From: Streptomyces sp. BA2
GTDB taxonomy: Bacteria > Actinomycetota > Actinomycetes > Streptomycetales > Streptomycetaceae
Length of the DNA stretch: 64,000 nt
Assembly (NCBI RefSeq): GCF_009769735.1
Contig: NZ_WSRO01000002.1
Coordinates: 4,662,001-4,726,000 of the forward strand
Direction: 5' to 3'
The notes beneath the pieces were generated by a model. That model did no database searches and was not told the origin of the DNA. It was given only the letters and a program-made list of their open reading frames with translations. This document shows positions 1 through 9,010 of this stretch, piece by piece. Each line of letters begins with the position of its first letter. The stretch's first letter is position 1. The translations under genes were made by a program, and so were the position numbers.

Positions 1-63
1 GATGACGCACAGCACCAGCAGGTACTGAAGCCGGACGGCGAATTTGCGCTGACGTACAGACAT
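1..63 (-). CDS. 5' end of an unidentified protein, cut by the window edge
   Basis: An ATG on the minus strand at 63 opens a frame that runs off the window with 21 codons visible (starts MSVRQRK, then hydrophobic LQYLLVLCVI). A good ribosome binding site (GAGGGGG) lies about 9 bases upstream. Basic residues followed by a hydrophobic run suggest a signal peptide or first membrane segment. It is divergent from the Uma2-type gene. The family cannot be named from so little sequence. Confidence 0.5.
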   Translation of the reverse strand, partial: MSVRQRKFAVRLQYLLVLCVI

Positions 64-160
64 GGTGCGTGGCCCCCTCATACGGGTGAACGATCCCCGA
101 ACACCCCCGGCACTGCTGGTCAGCGGACAACACTGGCCGTTGCCCAGGGAGGAGTGCAAC

Positions 161-757
161 ATGACAGTCATGGCCGAGCACACGTCTCAGATGTCGGTGG
201 AGGACTTCGAGGAGCTCTCCCGCCTCGCCGAAAAGCAGCTCGAGGGCGTCAGGCTGGAGTTCGTCAACGGACGGATCGGGGTCAAGAACGTGCCGGACGG
301 GGACCACGTCGAGATCGTGACGTGGCTACAGGAGCAGTGCATGCAGCACAGGCCGGACCTGCGCCTTTACAGCGCGGAGCACGGGCTGACGATCCAGACG
401 TACCGCAAGGGCCGTGCGCGCCCGGACAGCTCGCTGGCGCCGAAGGGCTACTTCAAAGGCCGCCGCGACTGGGCCGACGCCAGTGGTGTGCTCATGACGG
501 TCGAGGTCACCTCGTACGACACCGACACGCACCGTCGGGACCGCGAGGAGAAGCCCGCCGCCTATGCGGCGGCCGGGATTCCGGTGTACCTGCTCATCGA
601 CCGCGAGTTCGGCAAGGTCGTGGTCCACAGCAAGCCCGATGCCGAGACCGCCCGCTATACCGACGTCCACGAGATGCGGATGGGAGCTGCCGTAGACCTG
701 CCGGACCCGGTCGGCATCAAGCTCGACACCACCGAGCTCCTCGACTTCCTGGACTGA
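161..757 (+). CDS. Uma2-type PD-(D/E)XK nuclease family protein
   Basis: A 198-aa protein of the Uma2/DUF820 family, a PD-(D/E)XK-fold putative endonuclease group common in Streptomyces. Seen: an N-terminal SVEDFEEL helix, a central RPDSSLAPKGYF segment carrying the first acidic residue, then TVEVTSYDTDTHRRDREEK, where the E of the EV(T/S) motif and the downstream K fit the catalytic core, and YLLIDRE. I chose ATG 161 because GGGAGGAG precedes it; an earlier in-frame start at 62 has no ribosome binding site. Substrate and role are unknown for nearly all members. It converges on purL and shares a terminator with it. Confidence 0.85.
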   Translation: MTVMAEHTSQMSVEDFEELSRLAEKQLEGVRLEFVNGRIGVKNVPDGDHVEIVTWLQEQCMQHRPDLRLYSAEHGLTIQTYRKGRARPDSSLAPKGYFKGRRDWADASGVLMTVEVTSYDTDTHRRDREEKPAAYAAAGIPVYLLIDREFGKVVVHSKPDAETARYTDVHEMRMGAAVDLPDPVGIKLDTTELLDFLD

Positions 758-764
758 TGGACGA

Positions 765-803
765 ACGGAAGGCCTCGCCCCGGCAACGGGCGAGGCCTTC
801 CGT
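765..803. terminator. bidirectional terminator between uma2-type gene and purL
   Basis: A perfect 16-bp inverted repeat (ACGGAAGGCCTCGCCC and its complement) with a 7-base loop, between convergent genes. There is no U tract, as usual in Streptomyces. Confidence 0.85.
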
Positions 804-822
804 CACGTACGAGCTGAACCCG

Positions 823-3083
823 TCAGGCGAAGAGTCCCGGCAGAGTCCCCTCGTACGCCTCGCGGACCTCGCTCAGCGGCAGCGTGAACTCGCCCTGCAG
901 CTCCACCGCGTCACCGTCGACCACACCGACCCGCGTCGCGGGAAGACCCCGCGCCCCGCACATGTCGGTGAAGCGCAGCTCCTCGGAGCGGGGGACGGAC
1001 ACGACCGCGCGCCCTGCCGACTCGCTGAAGAGGAGGGTGAACGCGTCGAGCCCGTCCGGGACGACCAGGCGCGCACCCTTCCCGCCACGGAGGCAGGACT
1101 CGGCGACGGCCTGCGCGAGGCCACCGTCGGAGAGGTCGTGCGCGGCGTCGATCATGCCGTCGCGCGACGCCGAGATCAGGATCTCGGCGAGCAGCCGCTC
1201 GCGCTCCAGGTCGACCTTCGGGGGGAGCCCGCCGAGGTGGTCGTGGACGACCTGCGACCAGGCCGAGCCGCCGAACTCCTCGGAGGTGTCGCCGAGCAGG
1301 TAGAGCAGCTGGCCCTCTTCGGCGAAGGCGATCGGCGTGCGGCGCGCGACGTCGTCGATCACTCCGAGGACGGAGACGACCGGCGTCGGGTGGATGGCCG
1401 CCTCGCCCGTCTGGTTGTAGAGGGAGACATTGCCGCCGGTCACCGGGGTGCCCAGGATCTGGCAGGCGTCGGCGAGACCACGGGTGGTCTCGGCGAACTG
1501 CCACATGACGTCCGGGTCCTCGGGCGAACCGAAGTTCAGGCAGTCCGACACGGCGAGCGGCTTGGCGCCGGTCGCGGCGACGTTGCGGTACGCCTCGGCC
1601 AGGGCCAGCTGAGCGCCGGCGTACGGGTCGAGCTTCGAGTAGCGGCCGTTGCCGTCGTTGGCGAGGGCGACACCGAGGCCGGTCTCCTCGTCGATGCGGA
1701 CCATGCCGGAGTCCTCGGGCTGCGCGAGCACCGTGTTGCCCTGCACGAAACGGTCGTACTGATCCGTCACCCACGCCTTGGAGGCCTGGTTCGGCGACGC
1801 GACGACCGCGAGCACCTGCTCGCGCAGCTCCTTCGAACTCGCCGGGCGGGACAGCTTGTTGGCGTCGTCCGCCTGGAGGGCGTCCTGCCACTTCGGGCGC
1901 GCGTAGGGACGCTCGTAGACCGGGCCGTCGTGGGCGACGGTGCGCGGGTCGAGGTCGACGATCTTCTCGCCGTGCCAGAAGATCTCAAGCCGGTCGCCGT
2001 CGGTGACCTCACCGACGACGGTGGCGATGACGTCCCACTTCTCGCAGATCGCGAGGAAGCGCTCGACCTTCTCCGGCTCGACGACCGCGCACATGCGCTC
2101 CTGCGACTCACTCATGAGGATCTCCTCGGGAGTGAGCGTGGAGTCGCGAAGGGGTACGTCGTCCAGCTCGACGCGCATACCGCCGGAGCCGTTGGAGGCC
2201 AGCTCGGAGGTCGCACAGGAGAGACCGGCCGCACCCAGGTCCTGAATACCCACGACCAGCTTCTCGGCGAAGGCCTCCAGGGTGCACTCGATGAGGAGCT
2301 TCTCCTGGAAGGGGTCACCGACCTGGACCGCCGGGCGCTTGCTCGGCTTCGTGTCGTCGAAGGTCTCGGAGGCCAGGATCGACGCGCCGCCGATGCCGTC
2401 GCCGCCCGTGCGGGCCCCGTAGAGGATGACCTTGTTGCCGGGGCCGGAAGCCTTGGCCAGGTGAATGTCCTCGTGCCGCATGACGCCGATGGCACCGGCG
2501 TTGACCAGCGGGTTGCCCTGGTAGCAGGCGTCGAAGACGAGCTCGCCACCGATGTTCGGCAGGCCCAGGCAGTTGCCGTAGCCGCCGATGCCCGCGACGA
2601 CACCCGGGAGGACACGCTTCGTGTCGGGGTGGTCGGCGGCGCCCATGCGCAGCGGGTCCACGACCGCGACCGGGCGCGCGCCCATCGCGATGATGTCGCG
2701 GACGATGCCGCCGACACCGGTGGCCGCGCCCTGGTAGGGCTCGACGTACGAAGGGTGGTTGTGCGACTCGACCTTGAAGGTGACCGCGTAGCCGTTGCCG
2801 ACGTCGACGACGCCCGCGTTCTCACCGATTCCGACGAGCATCGCGCCCCCTCCCGGTGTATCAGCCTCGGGGGCCTTCTCGCCGAACTGGCGCAGGTGGA
2901 CCTTGCTGCTCTTGTACGAGCAGTGCTCGGACCACATGACGGAGTACATGGCGAGCTCGGCGCCGGTCGGGCGGCGGCCCAGGATCTCGCGTACGCGCGC
3001 GTACTCGTCTTCCTTCAGGCCCAGTTCGGCCCAGGGCAGCTTGACGTCGGGAGTCTCGGCTGCGTGCTTGACGGTGTCCAGAG

Positions 3084-3087
<4 letters not shown>
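823..3087 (-). CDS. purL: phosphoribosylformylglycinamidine synthase subunit II
   Basis: PurL is the ATP-dependent synthetase subunit of FGAM synthase, the fourth step of purine synthesis. It acts with PurQ (glutaminase) and PurS in the cytoplasm. The 754-aa product has the length of the small, Bacillus-type PurL that needs separate PurS and PurQ. Seen: the [11 protein letters not shown] segment near residue 52, [45 protein letters not shown] near the middle and a second AIRS-like half starting around [12 protein letters not shown]. It is the last gene of purS-purQ-purL; its ATG overlaps the purQ stop by 4 bases, indicating translational coupling. Confidence 0.98.
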
Positions 3088-3760
<673 letters not shown>

Positions 3761-3764
<4 letters not shown>

Positions 3765-4012
3765 TTCTCTTCCTCCACCTTTACGAAGAAGTCCTCGATC
3801 ACGGTGTTGGCGAGGAAGGTTTCCGCCATCTCGTGGATACGGGCGAGGGCCGCGTCATCGACGGGCCCGTCCACCTCGAGTTCGAAGCGCTTTCCCTGAC
3901 GTACGTCGGCGATCCCCTTGAATCCGAGGCGCGGCAGTGCACGCTGCACCGCCTGGCCCTGGGGGTCGAGGATCTCCGGCTTGAGCATGACGTCGACTAC
4001 GACGCGTGCCAC
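3761..4012 (-). CDS. purS: phosphoribosylformylglycinamidine synthase subunit PurS
   Basis: Small (83-aa) scaffold subunit that docks PurQ onto PurL in Bacillus-type FGAM synthase. Seen: [19 protein letters not shown] at the N-terminus, [16 protein letters not shown] and the VIEDF tail, all typical of PurS. The GTG at 4012 is preferred over one two codons upstream, because GGGAG lies 5 bases before it and family members begin (M)ARVVVDVML. It is the first gene of the operon, so the operon promoter lies in 4013-4110. Confidence 0.93.
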
Positions 4013-4071
4013 TGGCACTCCCGGTGTGTGGTGCTGGCTGAGCGGTCCCTTCAGACTACCCGCACAAAAAT

Positions 4072-4101
4072 TCTACTCGCGTAGATTCGTAGAAACCTAC
4101 G
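4072..4101. promoter_or_regulatory. paired palindromes upstream of purS
   Basis: Two adjacent inverted repeats in an unusually AT-rich stretch: TCTAC-TCGC-GTAGA (4072-4085) and CGTAG-AAAC-CTACG (4088-4101). They share the TAG/CTA core and lie 60-90 bases upstream of the purS start, where a promoter is expected. The binding protein is unknown. Confidence 0.5.
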
Positions 4102-4236
4102 TGAGGACGGTCACGTTCCCGCCCCTACTCACGTATCGAACAGGGCACCTTCGCGAAAAATCCTGGAAAAGATCACGCATCGTCATTGCGTCCGGACACG
4201 CGGGCGGATTTAGTCGGGCTTCACAATGCAATGCCA

Positions 4237-4288
4237 GGCACTGTACAAAGGAAAAGGGATTGGCCGATCCTTTGCACATAACAGTGCC
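4237..4288. promoter_or_regulatory. composite dyad upstream of the Lsr2-like gene
   Basis: GGCACTGT (4237-4244) pairs with ACAGTGCC (4281-4288). Inside it AAAGGA (4247-4252) pairs with TCCTTT (4268-4273). The structure sits about 70 bases before the GTG start in a locally AT-rich region, so it could be an operator or an mRNA leader hairpin. Confidence 0.45.
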
Positions 4289-4357
4289 CATAACAGCCGG
4301 ACAGCCGGCATCGCCGCACGTCAACCGCGGTGGAGCCGCACGAAGGGACCGATATTC

Positions 4358-4675
4358 GTGGCGCAGCGTGTCGTAGTCACTCTCTTTGACGACATCGACG
4401 GCGGGGAAGCGGCGGAGACGATCGCCTTCGGTCTTGACGGCAAGTCGTACGAGATCGACCTCAACCAAACCAATGCCAAGAAACTGCGCAAGGTACTTGC
4501 CCCGTACCTGGACGCGGCCCGCAAGCAGTCGAAGTCCGGCAAGGCCTTCAAGCACACGACGGTGGCGGCGAACCCCGCGGCCGTCCGCGCCTGGGCCCGC
4601 TCGCACCAGATGGACGTGCCGCCGCGCGGCCGCATCCCCAAGAAGGTCTACGAGGCCTTCGAGGCGGCCAACTGA
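4358..4675 (+). CDS. Lsr2-type nucleoid-associated protein
   Basis: A 105-aa Lsr2 family protein: AT-rich DNA-binding xenogeneic silencer that oligomerises through its N-terminal beta domain and binds the minor groove through a C-terminal RGR motif. Seen: AQRVVVTLFDDIDGGEA and the dimerisation region TIAFGLDGKSYEIDL, a basic linker RKQSKSGKAF, and the DNA-binding domain VRAWARSHQMDVPPRGRIP. The frame is open upstream to 4226, but GTG 4358 with GAAGGGA about 8 bases ahead matches the family start. Streptomyces usually have two paralogues; the position next to purS suggests this is the Lsr2-like one (LsrL, SCO4076 in S. coelicolor by memory), not the main silencer. That assignment is inference. 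Confidence 0.92.
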   Translation: MAQRVVVTLFDDIDGGEAAETIAFGLDGKSYEIDLNQTNAKKLRKVLAPYLDAARKQSKSGKAFKHTTVAANPAAVRAWARSHQMDVPPRGRIPKKVYEAFEAAN

Positions 4676-4729
4676 CCTGGGGTCGAGCCCCGGCCGACGA
4701 CCGGCCATGAGGGCCCCTCGGCAACCGAC

Positions 4730-4760
4730 TTGACCTGCACCCCCGCCGGTCGGCTAAAGT
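4730..4760 (+). promoter_or_regulatory. probable promoter of the tRNA-Gly genes
   Basis: TTGACC (4730-4735) and TAAAGT (4755-4760), spaced 19 bases, about 50 bases before the first tRNA-Gly. Confidence 0.5.
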
Positions 4761-4811
4761 CTGGAGCACGCCGAGGGGCAAGGCCGAAAGGTCCGAACCT
4801 CACGGAGTCTT

Positions 4812-4883
4812 GCGGGTGTAGTTCAGTAGTAGAACATCCCCCTTCCAGGGGGAAGGCGCAGTGTGCAATTCCTGTCACCCGCT
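4812..4883 (+). tRNA. tRNA-Gly (UCC)
   Basis: A full cloverleaf is visible: acceptor GCGGGTG pairs with CACCCGC, and the anticodon loop CTTCCAG is closed by TCCCC/GGGGA, giving anticodon TCC. CCA is not encoded. Confidence 0.95.
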
Positions 4884-4962
4884 CTGCATCGCCGATCAGG
4901 CACTCTTTCGAGTGCGGTAGGCTGGTGCTCGCGCCGATCAGTGAGAGCTGGTCGGAGGCAAT

Positions 4963-5038
4963 GCGAACGTAGCTCAGTTGGTAGAGCGCAACCTTGCCAA
5001 GGTTGAGGTCGCGAGTTCGAACCTCGTCGTTCGCTCCA
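4963..5038 (+). tRNA. tRNA-Gly (GCC), copy 1
   Basis: Acceptor GCGAACG pairs with CGTTCGC; anticodon loop TTGCCAA closed by CAACC/GGTTG gives GCC. CCA is encoded at 5036-5038. It lies about 80 bases after the Gly(UCC) gene, probably on one transcript. Confidence 0.96.
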
Positions 5039-5040
5039 GA

Positions 5041-5077
5041 GAAGAAGGCCCCGGCCATCGCGACCGGGGCCTTCTTC
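5041..5077 (+). terminator. terminator after the tRNA-Gly pair
   Basis: Perfect 14-bp stem GAAGAAGGCCCCGG with a 9-base loop, starting three bases after the CCA. Confidence 0.85.
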
Positions 5078-5175
5078 GTGCTCCGCCCCTGGTGCCGCCC
5101 GCTTCTGACATTTGTCATGCGAGCCGGTGACAGCGCGCACTGCTCCGGCGCTCGCGGCCGGGGGACGCTCTAGTC

Positions 5176-6147
5176 ATGACTGACCAAGTGATCGACGTGA
5201 CCGATCTGCGGCGCGTGTACGGGGGCGGTTTCGAGGCGGTCCGGGGAGTCTCGTTCTCCGTCGGACGCGGCGAGCTCTTCGCGCTGCTCGGAACGAACGG
5301 GGCGGGCAAGACCTCCACCGTCGAACTCCTCGAAGGGCTCGCCGCACCCGCCGGGGGGCGGGTGCGGGTGCTCGGCCACGATCCGTACGCCGAGCGCGGC
5401 GCCGTGCGCCACCGGATCGGTGTGATGCTCCAGGAGGGCGGCTTTCCCTCCGAGCTGACGGTCGCGGAGACCATACGGATGTGGGCGGCGTGCACCAGCG
5501 GTGCCCGTCCCGCCGCGGAAGCCCTGGACATGGTGGGGCTCGGCAAGCGGGCCGGCGTACGCGTGAAGATGCTCTCCGGCGGCGAGAAGCGGCGGCTCGA
5601 CCTGGCCACGGCCCTCATCGGGCGGCCCGAGGTGCTCTTCCTCGACGAACCCACCACCGGTCTCGACGCCGAAGGGCGCCGCGAGACCTGGGAGTTGGTG
5701 CGCGCCCTGCGCGACGGCGGCACCACCGTGCTGCTCACCACGCACTACCTCGAAGAGGCCGAGAACCTCGCGGAACGGCTCGCGATCCTGCACGAGGGAC
5801 GGATCGCGGCCGCGGGCCGGGTCGCCGACGTGGTGGCCGAGCAGCCATCGCAGGTCTCCTTCGAACTGCCCGCCGGGTACTTCGTCGGGGATCTGCCGCC
5901 GCTCGGCGAGCTCGGCGTGAGCGAGCACGAGATCGACGGGAGCCGGGTGCGGCTGCGCACGCACGAGTTGCAGCGGGCGGCCACGGGGCTGCTGCTGTGG
6001 GCGCGGGACGCGAACGTCGAGCTCGGCAGGCTCGACGTACGGGCCGCTTCGCTGGAGGAGGCGTTCCTGCGCATCGCGCGGGAGGCCGAGGGTGCGGCTG
6101 ATGCGGCTGGTACGGCTGACGTCGCGGAGAAGGAGACGGTGGCATGA
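5176..6147 (+). CDS. ABC exporter ATPase (DrrA-like)
   Basis: A 323-aa cytoplasmic ATPase that powers the permease encoded next. Seen: Walker A GTNGAGKTS near residue 45, signature LSGGEKRRLDLA, Walker B VLFLDEPTTGLDAEG, the H-loop TTHYLEEAE, and a C-terminal extension ending in the TADVAEKETVA tail. The family (ABC-2 type, daunorubicin-resistance group) exports lipids, drugs or peptides. The stop overlaps the permease ATG by 4 bases. The downstream kinase and regulator genes are close enough to form one operon, so the exporter is probably under that two-component system, an arrangement typical of antibiotic-sensing detoxification modules. The substrate is unknown. Confidence 0.93.
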   Translation: MTDQVIDVTDLRRVYGGGFEAVRGVSFSVGRGELFALLGTNGAGKTSTVELLEGLAAPAGGRVRVLGHDPYAERGAVRHRIGVMLQEGGFPSELTVAETIRMWAACTSGARPAAEALDMVGLGKRAGVRVKMLSGGEKRRLDLATALIGRPEVLFLDEPTTGLDAEGRRETWELVRALRDGGTTVLLTTHYLEEAENLAERLAILHEGRIAAAGRVADVVAEQPSQVSFELPAGYFVGDLPPLGELGVSEHEIDGSRVRLRTHELQRAATGLLLWARDANVELGRLDVRAASLEEAFLRIAREAEGAADAAGTADVAEKETVA

Positions 6148-6938
6148 GTGCGCTGACGGTTACCCCGCGAGCGGTGACGACTCCCGCCAAGCGGATGGCC
6201 GCGCTCGCTCGGGCGGAGCTCACGCTGCTCGGGCGCAGCAAGGGGACATTGTTCGCGGCGCTGTTCGTGCCGCTGGTGATGCCGTTCAGCCTGCACCAGG
6301 CCGCGGACGGCATGGACCTGAAGGGCACCGGGCTCTCGGTGGGGTCCGTGGTGGTGCCCGGCTCCATCGGCTTCTCGCTGCTTTTCGCCGTCTACTCGGC
6401 GCTGACCGCTGTCTACGCCGCCCGCCGTGAGGAACTGGTGCTCAAGCGGCTGCGCACCGGTGAGCTGCGGGACCCGGAGATCCTTGCCGGGGCCGCGCTG
6501 CCCTCGGTCGCCATCGGCGTGATCCAGATCGTCGTCCTCGCGGTCGCCTGCGTCGCCCTGCTCGACGCGGGGGCGCCCAGCGCGCCGCATCTCGCCGTCA
6601 TCGGGGTGCTGCTCGGCCTGGTGATGTTCAGCGCCCTCGGCGCGGTGACCGCCAGCCTCAGCCGGTCCGTGGAGTCCGCGCAGGTCATGGCCATGCCTCT
6701 GGCGTTCGGCTCGATGTTCGGCTCGGGCCTCTTCATCCCCTTCGAGGTCATGCCCGACAAGCTGGCCTCGGTCTGCGAACTCCTCCCGCTCTCGCCCGTG
6801 ATCGAGCTGGTGCGCGGCGGCTGGACCGGGGACCTCTCCGGTTCCGAGGCCTTGGGCGCCCTCGTCACCGCGGTGGCCTGGACCGTGGTCTCGGTGTTTG
6901 CTGTACGACGGTGGTTCCGCTGGGAGCCGCGGCGTTGA
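6144..6938 (+). CDS. ABC-2 type permease
   Basis: A 264-aa integral membrane partner of the preceding ATPase. Seen: about six hydrophobic segments (for example around VVVPGSIGFSLLFAVYSALT, VAIGVIQIVVLAVACVALL, LAVIGVLLGLVMFSALGAV) and the family hallmark SRSVESAQVMAMPLAFGSMF followed by SGLFIPFEVMP. The C-terminus ends in a positively charged RRWFRWEPRR. The histidine kinase ribosome binding site overlaps its stop codon, so the genes are coupled. Confidence 0.92.
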   Translation: MSALTVTPRAVTTPAKRMAALARAELTLLGRSKGTLFAALFVPLVMPFSLHQAADGMDLKGTGLSVGSVVVPGSIGFSLLFAVYSALTAVYAARREELVLKRLRTGELRDPEILAGAALPSVAIGVIQIVVLAVACVALLDAGAPSAPHLAVIGVLLGLVMFSALGAVTASLSRSVESAQVMAMPLAFGSMFGSGLFIPFEVMPDKLASVCELLPLSPVIELVRGGWTGDLSGSEALGALVTAVAWTVVSVFAVRRWFRWEPRR

Positions 6939-6952
6939 GGAAGGGGTCGGCG

Positions 6953-8248
6953 GTGGTCGTCGGGCGGATGCGAAGGCTGCAGCGGGACTGGCACAGCTCC
7001 AGCAAGATCCAGAAGGTGGAGCTGCAGAGCATGGCCATGTGGCACTCCATGCCCTGGCTGTTCTTCCTCAGCTGGGCCTCCCTGCCCGTCGGCCTGAGCC
7101 TGCGGCACCAGACGATTCCGCTCGTCCTCGGCTGGACCCTGATCGCACTCGCCGCCGTGCAGTGTGTGCACGTCAACCGCACCATCCGATGGTCCCTCGA
7201 CCACTATCTGAAGCGCGCGGGGATGCCGCGCCGCGATCTCGCCGTTTCGGCGGTGCTCATGGTCCTCGTCCTGGGCCTGGTGATCGCCCTGCAGATCGTG
7301 GACGGCGCCGAGCCGGAGACCCTCGTCCTCGCGTCCCTCTTCGGCGTGGTCCCCTACGCGATGGCCCTCGCGTTCGCCGTGCCCGTCCGCTCCTTCCTCA
7401 TCCGGATCGCTGTGATCGCCGTCGCGGCGGTGGCCGCTTCGGCGGCGGCCGGCATCCACGACGGGCGGCTCCTCGGCCAGGCCCTGGTGATCGTCCTCGC
7501 CGGTCTGATCTCGCTGGTCTCCTCCCGCTGCGGCGCCTGGACACTCGCCGTGATGTGGGAGAGCGAGCGGGCCCGCGAGGTCGAGGGACGGCTCGCGGTG
7601 GCCGAGGAGCGGCTGCGGTTCGGTCGCGACCTGCACGACGTGATGGGGCGCAACCTCGCCGTCATCGCGCTGAAGAGCGAGCTGGCCGTGCAGCTGGCGA
7701 AGCGCGGGCGGCCCGAGGCGGTCGACCAGATGGTCGAGGTGCAGCGGATCGCGCAGGAGTCGCAGCGGGAGGTACGGGAAGTGGTGAGGGGGTATCGGGA
7801 GGCCGACCTCGCGGTCGAACTCGCGGGTGCGCAGGGCGTGCTCGAGGCGGCGGGGATCGCCTGCCGGGTGAGCGGGTCGTCCGCCGGTCTTCCGGTCTCG
7901 GTGCAGTCGGCGCTGGGGTGGGTCGTGCGCGAGGCGGCCACCAATGTGCTGCGGCACGGGGACGCGCAGCGGTGCGACATCACCTTGACGATCACTGATG
8001 AACGTACGTCGCTGGTCGTCGAGAACGACGGGGTGCCCGATGCCGTGCCCGAGGGCAGGCAGGGCTCCGGCCTCGAAGGGCTCAGGGAGCGGCTCGCCGC
8101 GGTGGACGGGACGCTGGACTTCGCCTCCGGCGACGGGCGGTTCCGCCTCGCCGCACAGGTGCCGACGGCCCGCCCCCGGCAGGACGGTCCCCAGCAGGAC
8201 AGTCCCCAGCAGGTCAGCCGACAGGAAGCCGAAAGGGTCGCGCCATGA
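6953..8248 (+). CDS. sensor histidine kinase (NarX/DesK type)
   Basis: A 431-aa membrane kinase. Five or six membrane segments occupy about residues 30-190, then a dimerisation box RDLHDVMGRNLAVIAL with the phosphorylated His (HisKA_3 type), and an HATPase domain with REAATNVLRHG as N-box and GLEGLRERL as G-box. There is no separate extracellular domain, so sensing is likely intramembrane, as in DesK/LiaS kinases. The GTG at 6953 is chosen because GAGGAAGGGG lies 6 bases upstream and overlaps the permease stop; an in-frame codon at 6911 has none. It carries a repetitive QDGPQQDSPQQ tail. Its GTGA end overlaps the response regulator start. Confidence 0.92.
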   Translation: MVVGRMRRLQRDWHSSSKIQKVELQSMAMWHSMPWLFFLSWASLPVGLSLRHQTIPLVLGWTLIALAAVQCVHVNRTIRWSLDHYLKRAGMPRRDLAVSAVLMVLVLGLVIALQIVDGAEPETLVLASLFGVVPYAMALAFAVPVRSFLIRIAVIAVAAVAASAAAGIHDGRLLGQALVIVLAGLISLVSSRCGAWTLAVMWESERAREVEGRLAVAEERLRFGRDLHDVMGRNLAVIALKSELAVQLAKRGRPEAVDQMVEVQRIAQESQREVREVVRGYREADLAVELAGAQGVLEAAGIACRVSGSSAGLPVSVQSALGWVVREAATNVLRHGDAQRCDITLTITDERTSLVVENDGVPDAVPEGRQGSGLEGLRERLAAVDGTLDFASGDGRFRLAAQVPTARPRQDGPQQDSPQQVSRQEAERVAP

Positions 8249-8853
8249 GCCTGCGTGTGCTGCTCGCCGATGACGAGCACCTCATCCGCGGCGCCCTCGC
8301 CGCACTCCTCGCGCTTGAGGACGACCTCGTCGTGGTCGCCGAGGCCGCGTCGGGGCCCGAGGCGCTCGCCATGGCCCTCGCCCACCGGCCCGATGTGGCC
8401 GTGCTCGACCTGGAGATGCCGGGCGCCGACGGTGTGAGTGTGGCCACATCGCTGCGGGACGAACTGCCGCACTGCCGCACCATGATCGTGACGAGCCATG
8501 GCAGACCGGGGCATCTCAAACGGGCACTCGCCGTGGGCGTACGGGGCTTCGTGCCGAAGACCGTGAGCGCGCAGCGCCTCGCCGAGATCATCCGTACCGT
8601 TCATGCCGGTAATCGCTATGTGGACCCGGAGTTGGCCGCCGACGCGATCTCCGCCGGGGACTCGCCGCTGACCGTCCGCGAGGCCGAGGTTCTCGAACTC
8701 GCCGCCGACGGGGCGCCCGTCGCGGAGATCGCCGAGCGGGCCGCGCTGTCGCAGGGGACCGTCCGGAACTACCTCTCGTCCGCCGCCACCAAGATCGGTG
8801 CGGAGAATCGTCATGCCGCGGTGCGTCTCGCACGCGAGCGAGGTTGGGTATAG
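8245..8853 (+). CDS. NarL/LuxR-type response regulator
   Basis: A 202-aa transcription regulator, partner of the preceding kinase. Receiver domain: acidic pair D9-D10, phospho-acceptor D55 in VAVLDLEMPG, K near KTVSAQR. Output: LuxR-type helix-turn-helix from about residue 138 (LTVREAEVLELAADGAPV through LSQGTVRNYLSSAATKIG). It overlaps the kinase by 4 bases. By analogy with similar clusters it probably activates the exporter operon it belongs to. Confidence 0.94.
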   Translation: MSLRVLLADDEHLIRGALAALLALEDDLVVVAEAASGPEALAMALAHRPDVAVLDLEMPGADGVSVATSLRDELPHCRTMIVTSHGRPGHLKRALAVGVRGFVPKTVSAQRLAEIIRTVHAGNRYVDPELAADAISAGDSPLTVREAEVLELAADGAPVAEIAERAALSQGTVRNYLSSAATKIGAENRHAAVRLARERGWV

Positions 8854-8876
8854 TTGGCTTCGCGCTTCGGCGCAGC

Positions 8877-8952
8877 GCGGACGTAGCTCAGTTGGTAGAG
8901 CGCAACCTTGCCAAGGTTGAGGTCGCCAGTTCGAACCTGGTCGTCCGCTCCA
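8877..8952 (+). tRNA. tRNA-Gly (GCC), copy 2
   Basis: Acceptor GCGGACG pairs with CGTCCGC; anticodon loop TTGCCAA gives GCC; CCA is encoded at 8950-8952. It differs from the copy at 4963 mainly by compensating changes in acceptor and T stems, consistent with a conserved paralogue. Confidence 0.96.
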
Positions 8953-8956
8953 CACG

Positions 8957-8991
8957 AAGAACCCCCGGTGCCTTTCGGCCCGGGGGTTCTT
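8957..8991. terminator. terminator after tRNA-Gly / end of purC
   Basis: 12-bp stem AAGAACCCCCGG with complement at 8980-8991, ending in a short T-rich stretch on the plus strand. It lies between the tRNA and the convergent purC. Confidence 0.8.
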
Positions 8992-9010
8992 GTGTTTCTG
9001 GGGGCTGCCG

